This document shows, piece after piece, positions 1 to 4,684 of a stretch of DNA of 5,612 bases (position 1 is its first letter; every line of letters starts with the position of its first letter). The translations under genes and the position numbers were made by a program. The stretch lies in contig JBFXDD010000098.1 in NCBI GenBank assembly GCA_050181465.1, positions 1 through 5,612 of the forward strand. Reading direction: 5' to 3'. The notes beneath the pieces were generated by a model. The model did no database searches. It saw only the letters and a program-made list of their open reading frames with translations, and was not told the DNA's origin. The stretch comes from JACRLW01 sp050181465. Lineage in GTDB: Bacteria > Planctomycetota > UBA1135 > UBA2386.

Positions 1-2086
1 GCGCATCCCAGGTGAACTTGGTGACGACACTCGGGCCGGTGCCGGATGCGGGAAGCTCTTCAACTTCGATCGGTAGACCGGTGCCGGGATCGGGATTGCC
101 GGGCAACGCGTAGAGGAACTCGCGCGCAACGCCGTCTCCATCGACGGAGCGCATCGGCCAGCCCAGGGAGTTCCACTCGGTGGTCGTCGTGACGGTGGAC
201 GGAGTCCCGTCTACGGAGTGGATGGTGGGACTCGTGAGTTGGTAGGTACCGGGCTTGTTGTGAAAGGTCCCCGCGGTGCTGTGCCAAGTCACCGAGCCGG
301 TCCATGTGCCATCCGGATTCGTGAAGGAACCCAGCAAAGTAGGGCTGTGGTTCAGCGTGCTGTTCGAAGTGGCACGCAGCCAGGTGTAGGTGTCCGTGAG
401 TTCCGCGGGACTACTCGCAGTGGATGGATTGGGGTAGGTATGGGTCAGGGGGAAGCCCCAGTCGTCGTAGGTCCAGCGCTCGACACGGGGGACACCACCG
501 ATGCCGGGTGAACGGATCTCGATTGGCTTGCCGCAGCCGCAGCCGCCGCTCGAGGCGTACACGAACTCCCACTCCAGACTGGCAGGTTCCGACAGACCGA
601 GCGAAGAGAAGTAAGAATCGGCCTGGCGCGGAAGAGTGGACGGCGACGGCTGGACTTTGATCCGGCTGGTTCGGCCCTCGGAGTCGAGGTAGGTGATGCG
701 TCCGGTCCCCCGTGGATCGGTCGTCACCACCTCGGTAACCCATTCCGACTGCGGCCCAGAGAACTGAGTGTAAGCGAAATCGGTCTGGGCTCCGTGCCGA
801 TCCTCGAACCCGGTGACGCGCATCCGGCCATTGAGTGCGGCATACTCGACCTTGCCAATATGCGGAGGCAGCGCGCCGATCGATCCGAAGAGTGTGGCGT
901 GGCGATACTCGTAGACAGCGAAGGGACGAGGAATCGAGGGCAGGCCAGGCAGTGCCAAATCTTGATACGCGATCTCCACGACGTGGTAGGCCGTCTGGGG
1001 CGTCGTATTGAACAGTTCCGCCTGCGATGGCGCGGTGACGTACGGGGTTGCGGGATAGAAGATCCTGGTGGGAGGAATGTCCGAGAAGGGGCGAGTCAGC
1101 CCATTGCGCTGCTGGAACTCCATTCCCCAGCGCGCCTCGAACTCAGGGCCGGGCTCGTCGGCGGTGCCGTCTTGGTCGATGTCGTACGTGACGGTGATGC
1201 GAGAGAAACCCGGAACGCTGGACTCATCCCAAATCCATTGCTCGGAAGCACCGGAGGGATACGTGATCGCGAAGAGTCGTCCCAACGCATCGAACTGCCG
1301 CTGCATTGCTCGACCCTGGGTGTCGACGACCCTGGTCGCTCGATACAGCGTCTCGCCCGTAGGCAGCTTCACGCCTGGTTCAAACTCGACGGTGCTGCCG
1401 CTGGCGTGCTTGACGAGCGCCCGATTGATGCCGTTCTGCTTGTATGCAAAGACATTGGCTGCCATGCCTTCGAACCGCCATTGCCCGGCATGCGTGCCGT
1501 TGTAGGTGGTCTGCCCGGTCATCGTTGCCCGGGTCGCCATTCCGCGCGCACCGCCCGCGCCGTTGGGGGTCTGAGGGCTATAGTATGGGGTCGTATCGAT
1601 GGGAGGATGAGGGTGCATCATCGGCGCGTCGGCGTCGCCGGTATGTCCGTCAGTCATCGTTCCGCCGGGCGTTCCGGAGAGCGGAAAACCACAACTGGCA
1701 CTGAGCGGTCCGAAGAAGTTCGCTGCGCTGCATCCCTCTCCTGCCGTTCCGAAGGGAGCGAAGCGACAAGTCGAAAGCTCACCCGCGGAGACGATGTGCA
1801 CACGGTCCAGACCCACCGCTGGGTCGTGCACAAATCCGGCAAAGGCATACTGCGGAAGCCAGAACGACACGAGTGCATCGCCCTCAGTCGTGACCTCCAG
1901 ATCTACGAGTTGCGTGAGCCCCTCGTAGATCAACGACTCGAACGGTGGGCAGTCTGGGCGGCCCTTGCCCTTCGAGGGTGGAGCCGAGGAGAACACGTTC
2001 TGACCAACCACGGGCCCAGCAACCAAGGCTAGGCAGGAGGCGAAGAGTCTCGTGAACGACCAGAGTAGCGACGACTTCGATCCCAT
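1..2086 (-). CDS. Secreted RHS/YD-repeat family protein, N-terminal 695 codons (runs off the left edge)
   Basis: Reading the minus strand from the ATG at 2086-2084 gives an uninterrupted frame to base 1, so the C-terminus lies outside the window. Residues 1-28 look like a Sec signal peptide: Lys4 and Arg13, a hydrophobic stretch at about 14-27, and likely cleavage after VVG before Gln29. A cysteine-bearing region follows (Cys46, 107, 119, 132, possibly two disulfides), then a His/Pro/Gly linker at about 138-165. YD-like repeats begin with FDALGRLFAITYP (265-277) and recur as YLDSEGRTSRI (466-476), WTYDDWGFPLTHTYP (538-552), TEWNSLGWPMRSVDG (636-650) and a cut one at FTWDA (691-695). Acidic DIDQDGTAD (302-310) resembles a calcium-binding loop, and GCGCGK (515-520) is a Cys/Gly motif. 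YD-repeat proteins form large extracellular beta-shells or adhesin/toxin carriers; the role here is unknown. No good Shine-Dalgarno precedes the ATG, so the start rests on the signal peptide. Codon use is less GC-biased than in the genes to the right. Family assignment is fairly sure, function is not. Confidence 0.85.
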   Translation of the reverse strand, partial: MGSKSSLLWSFTRLFASCLALVAGPVVGQNVFSSAPPSKGKGRPDCPPFESLIYEGLTQLVDLEVTTEGDALVSFWLPQYAFAGFVHDPAVGLDRVHIVSAGELSTCRFAPFGTAGEGCSAANFFGPLSASCGFPLSGTPGGTMTDGHTGDADAPMMHPHPPIDTTPYYSPQTPNGAGGARGMATRATMTGQTTYNGTHAGQWRFEGMAANVFAYKQNGINRALVKHASGSTVEFEPGVKLPTGETLYRATRVVDTQGRAMQRQFDALGRLFAITYPSGASEQWIWDESSVPGFSRITVTYDIDQDGTADEPGPEFEARWGMEFQQRNGLTRPFSDIPPTRIFYPATPYVTAPSQAELFNTTPQTAYHVVEIAYQDLALPGLPSIPRPFAVYEYRHATLFGSIGALPPHIGKVEYAALNGRMRVTGFEDRHGAQTDFAYTQFSGPQSEWVTEVVTTDPRGTGRITYLDSEGRTSRIKVQPSPSTLPRQADSYFSSLGLSEPASLEWEFVYASSGGCGCGKPIEIRSPGIGGVPRVERWTYDDWGFPLTHTYPNPSTASSPAELTDTYTWLRATSNSTLNHSPTLLGSFTNPDGTWTGSVTWHSTAGTFHNKPGTYQLTSPTIHSVDGTPSTVTTTTEWNSLGWPMRSVDGDGVAREFLYALPGNPDPGTGLPIEVEELPASGTGPSVVTKFTWDA

Positions 2087-2145
2087 GCGGGTGCTTGTAG
2101 AAACGCCGACGACGAAGGTCGCCAACTTTCTGAGCGTTCCTGCCC

Positions 2146-2174
2146 AACACAATGGATCGTGAACCTGACGTCAA
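2146..2174 (-). promoter_or_regulatory. Weak sigma70-like promoter candidate for the RHS gene
   Basis: On the minus strand TTGACG (2174-2169) matches a -35 box at five of six positions. It is followed after 17 bases by TGTGTT, a poor -10 box with three matches. It lies about 60-90 bases upstream of the RHS start codon, a plausible leader length. TTGACG is part of a perfect 8-base palindrome, TGACGTCA (2167-2174), and touches the stop codon of the small minus-strand ORF. The poor -10 keeps confidence low. Confidence 0.2.
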
Positions 2175-2419
2175 GGCCAAGCGAGGTTCCGTTGCTGGCG
2201 ATCGTGCGATCTGAGAGGAATTGCATGTGCGGGTGGGGAAGATCGCGCGACGGGAGGAGTCTCGATGTCCAGGCTCAACGGACGTGGTTCGGGTCCGGCC
2301 GGATCGTGTCTGCCTCGCTCGCAGCGGTTCGACTGGCACGCACCGAGCGCCTGCGAGTCGTCGATAGCGTGCCGGGGAACCGTCCTCTCGCTTTCAGAAC
2401 GCTCCGGAGGTTTCGTCAT
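2171..2419 (-). CDS. Possible small ORF, 82 residues, unrecognised
   Basis: The ORF starts at the ATG at 2419-2417 and ends at a TGA at 2173-2171. A strong Shine-Dalgarno, AAAGGAG (2431-2425), sits 5 bases upstream of the ATG; this is the only positive evidence. The product is polar and rich in Pro, Arg and Ser, with two Cys, no hydrophobic segment and no motif I recognise. By my hand count about 63% of third codon positions are G or C, which looks lower than in the firm genes to the right and is no strong coding sign. It lies on the same strand as, and upstream of, the RHS gene. It overlaps the plus-strand small ORF at 2265-2462, and at most one of the two is likely to be real. Confidence 0.22.
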   Translation of the reverse strand: MTKPPERSESERTVPRHAIDDSQALGACQSNRCERGRHDPAGPEPRPLSLDIETPPVARSSPPAHAIPLRSHDRQQRNLAWP

Positions 2420-2462
2420 CTCGGCTCCTTTGAACTTCGCGGGAACCGGTGCGGGTTCGTGA
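2265..2462 (+). CDS. Possible small ORF, 65 residues, antisense to the one at 2171-2419
   Basis: The ATG at 2265 is preceded by GGGAGGAG (2252-2259) at 5-base spacing, a near-ideal ribosome-binding site. The product has three Cys, and its last third is mildly hydrophobic (around FVISAPLNFAG), but no family is recognised. About 69% of third codon positions are G or C. It is the only candidate plus-strand gene in the left half of the window, surrounded by minus-strand genes, which argues against it. A chance purine run in front of an ATG remains a good explanation. Confidence 0.2.
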   Translation: MSRLNGRGSGPAGSCLPRSQRFDWHAPSACESSIACRGTVLSLSERSGGFVISAPLNFAGTGAGS

Positions 2463-2603
2463 TCGCACGATCCAGGCGATCGACTCGTCTGGGTGACTTC
2501 TTCGAAGACCGCGACCGCGGAGGGATGGGTCTGTTTCGACCGCGGCATGACCAATCTCAGCGAGCGCTGCCCGCTTCGCAGTGACCTGGCCAACCAGTTG
2601 ATC

Positions 2604-2640
2604 GAGTACGGTAGTACTCACGGCGGCCCGAACCGCGCCG
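2604..2640 (-). terminator. Two adjacent small hairpins downstream of the ModA-like gene, possible terminator
   Basis: In minus-strand sense, the first hairpin begins 24 bases after the TGA of the ModA-like gene: CGGC-GG pairing with CC-GCCG around a UUCGGG loop, with a two-base bulge (2640-2621). It is followed directly by a six-pair stem, GAGTAC/GTACTC, with a four-base loop (2619-2604). Neither is followed by a U-run, so this is not a classical intrinsic terminator. The position suits 3'-end processing or termination. Short GC stems are common by chance in this composition. Confidence 0.25.
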
Positions 2641-2663
2641 AGCGCTTCTTGCCATCAAACATC

Positions 2664-3443
2664 TCACTTGCCGCGCGGTGGCACCAACCAGCCTCTCGCC
2701 CCGGCGACCTGGCCGGCGGCCTCGCCGAAGAGGAAGTCGAGCAGCTCCGCGGCGCGCGGATGCCGATCGGCGCGACTACACAGGGCGGCAAGGAACTCCA
2801 TCTCGGCGTGCACCGATTCGGCGATCGCGAACACCTGGCTCTGCGGCCGATCGCCCCATTGCCCAAGACAGATCACCCCGGCCCCGGTGACCTTCCGGTC
2901 GACGAGCCCCAGCGTCTCGGCGGCCGACTCACCGACCAGCCGCTTCTTCGCGAGGCCCTCGGTTCGACCCAGGTCGTCGATCAGTTCGACGGTCGCCACG
3001 CCGAGCGCCGTCATGTCCGGACTGGCGACGGCGATCTCGTGCAGGCGCGCGGGGTCGAGATTGCCGAGTCCGAGTGCCGGGTCGATCGCGGGGCCGGCCA
3101 GCGCCAGCGCGCTGCGCAGCCAAAGTCGACCTTCGCCGTCGACGCGCCGATCGGCCAGCAGTGAGCGGAGCACACCGCGCTCGTCCGCGATCAGCAGGTC
3201 GAAGTTCGGATCCGTCGCGAGCTCCGGTCGCAAGCGGCCGGTGGCTCTCGGCACGACCTCCACCGGCACACCGGTCTTGCTCTGGAAGTCGGTCGCAAGC
3301 TCGTGCAACAGCTCCGCGGTTGCCGACGCGGTGAGCAGCCGGATCGGCGAGGCCGCCGGCTTCGCTCGGCAGCCGACCAGCCCCGCGGACCAGCATCCCG
3401 CCAGGGCGAGCAAGAAGAACCCATGCAAGTGGCGCGAGCGCAT
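2664..3443 (-). CDS. ModA-like (molybdate-type) periplasmic substrate-binding lipoprotein
   Basis: The 259-residue product starts at the ATG at 3443-3441, chosen because it opens directly into a lipoprotein signal peptide: a basic start (MRSRHLHG), a hydrophobic run from residue 9, then two possible lipoboxes, LAGC (14-17) and LVGC (22-25). The mature part follows the ModA-like layout: LTASATAELLHELATDF (37-53) for the usual first strand and helix, TGVPVEV (57-63), ATGRLRPEL (67-75) in place of the glycine/serine ligand loop, FDLLIAD (81-87), IAVASPD (137-143), and GAGVICLGQW (187-196) where the family usually has an acidic-Ala-Gly-Ile-Val-Tyr run. Length is typical. Known members deliver molybdate, tungstate or similar oxyanions to an ABC importer. 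No permease or ATPase gene adjoins it, and several ligand-site residues differ, so the ligand is open. No Shine-Dalgarno is visible; a -10-like TAGACT (3456-3451) lies 7 bases before the ATG, so a leaderless transcript is possible. Confidence 0.82.
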   Translation of the reverse strand: MRSRHLHGFFLLALAGCWSAGLVGCRAKPAASPIRLLTASATAELLHELATDFQSKTGVPVEVVPRATGRLRPELATDPNFDLLIADERGVLRSLLADRRVDGEGRLWLRSALALAGPAIDPALGLGNLDPARLHEIAVASPDMTALGVATVELIDDLGRTEGLAKKRLVGESAAETLGLVDRKVTGAGVICLGQWGDRPQSQVFAIAESVHAEMEFLAALCSRADRHPRAAELLDFLFGEAAGQVAGARGWLVPPRGK

Positions 3444-3661
3444 CGGCGGCAGTCTACCGTGTGTCCGGGCCTGACTCTTCGTGAACGTCTGCTGCGATCG
3501 TCGCAACTCGCGCCAGCCGGCATCGCTACGTCGGCTCCTCCCCGGCCGCGTGGCTACGGCTACGCTTCGGTCGTCGACCGACGCAGCTCCTTGCCGGACA
3601 TCCACCGGCGCCGGTCTCGCGACGACGTTCACGAATCGTCCGGTCTAACCTCTCCATCGCG
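3444..3661. promoter_or_regulatory. Divergent intergenic region between the ModA-like and radical SAM genes
   Basis: These 218 bases separate two start codons facing away from each other, so promoters for both genes should lie here. I see no convincing -35/-10 pair on either strand. The minus strand has a lone TAGACT at 3456-3451. The plus strand has no purine-rich ribosome-binding site before the ATG at 3662. The clearest structure is the inverted repeat at 3564-3584. Confidence 0.55.
3564..3584. promoter_or_regulatory. 21-base near-perfect inverted repeat, operator candidate
   Basis: The arms GCTTCGGTCG and CGACCGACGC flank a single central base, and nine of the ten arm pairs are complementary. 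The site lies 78 bases upstream of the radical SAM start and 121 bases upstream of the ModA-like start. This is a typical size and place for a dimeric repressor or activator site. With a one-base centre it would fold poorly as RNA, favouring a DNA-binding role over a terminator. In GC-rich DNA rich in TCG/CGA, chance palindromes are not rare, so this is an inference. Confidence 0.3.
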
Positions 3662-4684
3662 ATGGTCCGCCCCGTCAGCAATCCGCCGAACCCCTGGCAC
3701 ACGCACAGCGTGGAACTGCTGGGGCCGCCGCCGGAAGTCGAGCTCAAGATCTACGAGGAGGAGGCGAAGAGCATCGTCTCGCGCAACGACAGCCCGGACG
3801 TGCCGTTCACCTTCAGCGTGAATCCGTATCGCGGCTGCTTCCATGCCTGCGCCTACTGCTACGCGCGACCGACACATCAATACCTCGACTGGGGCGCCGG
3901 CACCGACTTCGATCGGCGCATCGTCGTCAAGCGCAACGCGCCGGAGCTGCTGCGCGATTGGCTGGGACGCGTGCGCGACGAAGCTCGCGACCGCATCGTG
4001 TTCTCCGGCGTCACCGATTGCTATCAGCCGATCGAAGCGAGCTACGAACTGACGCGACGATGTCTGATCGCGTGCGCGGATCATCGGCGACCGACCGGCA
4101 TCATCACCAAAGGCGCGTTGGTGGAACGGGACATCGACGTGCTGAGCGCGCTTCGCGACCGCGCGGGCGTGCGCGTCTATGTGAGTCTCGCGTTCCTCGA
4201 CGACGACGACGCCCGCCGCATGGAGCCCTTCGCGGCACCGCCGTCACGGCGTCTGCGCACGATTCGCCGCCTGCATGAGGCGGGGATTCCGGTGGGGCTC
4301 GCGCTTGCACCGGTGATTCCCGGGCTGAACGACCACGCCATCCCCGGACTGCTCGAGGCAGCCGCGGCGGCCGGCGCCGACGTGGCCTTCCAGACCCTGC
4401 TGCGGTTGCCCGCCGAAGTGAGCGCGGTGTTCGAAGAACGGCTTCGCCAGGCCTTCCCCGACCGCGCGGACCGAGTCCTCAGCGTGCTCGCGCAGATGCG
4501 CGACGGCGATGTCCGCGACAGCCGATTCGGCATGCGCATGCGCGGCAGTGGGCCGCGCTATCAACTGATCGAACGGCTGTTCTCGATCCACGCGCAGCGA
4601 CTTGGACTGACCGCCCGCGAGCAGGACGTCGCGTTTCGAAGCCGTATCCCGCGACAGCGTCTGCTGTTCGATGAGGAGTCCTGA
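3662..4684 (+). CDS. PA0069/SplB-type radical SAM protein
   Basis: The 340-residue product has the radical SAM [4Fe-4S] motif CFHACAYC (Cys59, Cys63, Cys66), in the family setting NPYRGC(54-59)...YCYARPTH (65-72). TDCYQPIE (118-125), GIITKG (146-151) and APVIPGLND (216-224) are also typical of the SplB-like/PA0069 group. The N-terminal RPVSNPPNPW (3-12) and the NDSPDVPF stretch (42-49) match the usual start of this subfamily and support the ATG at 3662, although no Shine-Dalgarno precedes it. Radical SAM enzymes reductively cleave S-adenosylmethionine to make a 5'-deoxyadenosyl radical. The group is related to spore photoproduct lyase, but its substrate is not established, and DNA repair should not be assumed. 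The protein is cytoplasmic, with no signal or membrane segment. The stop overlaps the next gene's start (TGATG), so the two are coupled. High G/C at third codon positions is normal for this region. Confidence 0.92.
   Translation: MVRPVSNPPNPWHTHSVELLGPPPEVELKIYEEEAKSIVSRNDSPDVPFTFSVNPYRGCFHACAYCYARPTHQYLDWGAGTDFDRRIVVKRNAPELLRDWLGRVRDEARDRIVFSGVTDCYQPIEASYELTRRCLIACADHRRPTGIITKGALVERDIDVLSALRDRAGVRVYVSLAFLDDDDARRMEPFAAPPSRRLRTIRRLHEAGIPVGLALAPVIPGLNDHAIPGLLEAAAAAGADVAFQTLLRLPAEVSAVFEERLRQAFPDRADRVLSVLAQMRDGDVRDSRFGMRMRGSGPRYQLIERLFSIHAQRLGLTAREQDVAFRSRIPRQRLLFDEES
4673..4678 (+). promoter_or_regulatory. Ribosome-binding site of the cytochrome/DUF1592 gene, inside the radical SAM gene
   Basis: GAGGAG lies 5 bases before the ATG at 4684, within the last codons of the radical SAM gene. 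It fixes the start of the downstream gene and, with the one-base stop/start overlap, indicates translational coupling. Confidence 0.7.

Larger units (their letters stand above)
2087..2663. other. 577-base stretch with no confident gene, between the RHS gene and the ModA-like gene
   Basis: No frame on either strand here shows a recognisable domain, signal peptide or family motif. The stretch holds two small ORFs on opposite strands that overlap each other, a weak promoter-like element upstream of the RHS gene, a pair of related 12-base near-palindromes (2200-2211 and 2461-2472), and two adjacent small hairpins near the ModA-like stop codon (2604-2640). Both flanking genes are on the minus strand, so it must contain the 3' end of one transcript and the leader of the next. 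It could also be the remains of a decayed gene, but I could not identify one. Confidence 0.6.

Noticed and set aside
794..2032. 412-codon open frame on the plus strand
   Set aside because: It is exactly codon-aligned antisense to the RHS gene, shows no recognisable motif, and is open only because rare Leu and Ser codons are absent opposite it.
1884..2339. 151-codon minus-strand ORF overlapping the RHS gene start
   Set aside because: Arg/Thr/Ser-rich and out of frame with the RHS signal peptide; no motif or ribosome-binding site.
2394..2621. 75-codon minus-strand ORF starting at a GTG
   Set aside because: Its start looks protein-like, but there is no ribosome-binding site, it begins inside the hairpin region, and the rest is Arg/Ser-rich with no motif.
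2493..3164. 223-codon open frame on the plus strand
   Set aside because: Most of it is codon-aligned antisense to the ModA-like gene, whose lipoprotein signal and fold motifs are convincing.
2668..3474. 268-codon Ser/Arg/Pro-rich open frame on the plus strand
   Set aside because: Low-complexity shadow of the ModA-like gene in another frame, typical of high-GC DNA.
3550..3565. Short tandem repeat GGCTACGGCTACG in the intergenic region
   Set aside because: Only two six-base units; too short to be meaningful.
3444..3632. 63-residue N-terminal extension of the ModA-like protein from an upstream start
   Set aside because: The extension is Arg-rich and unlike a protein domain. The internal Met opens directly into a lipoprotein signal peptide, which must be at the N-terminus.
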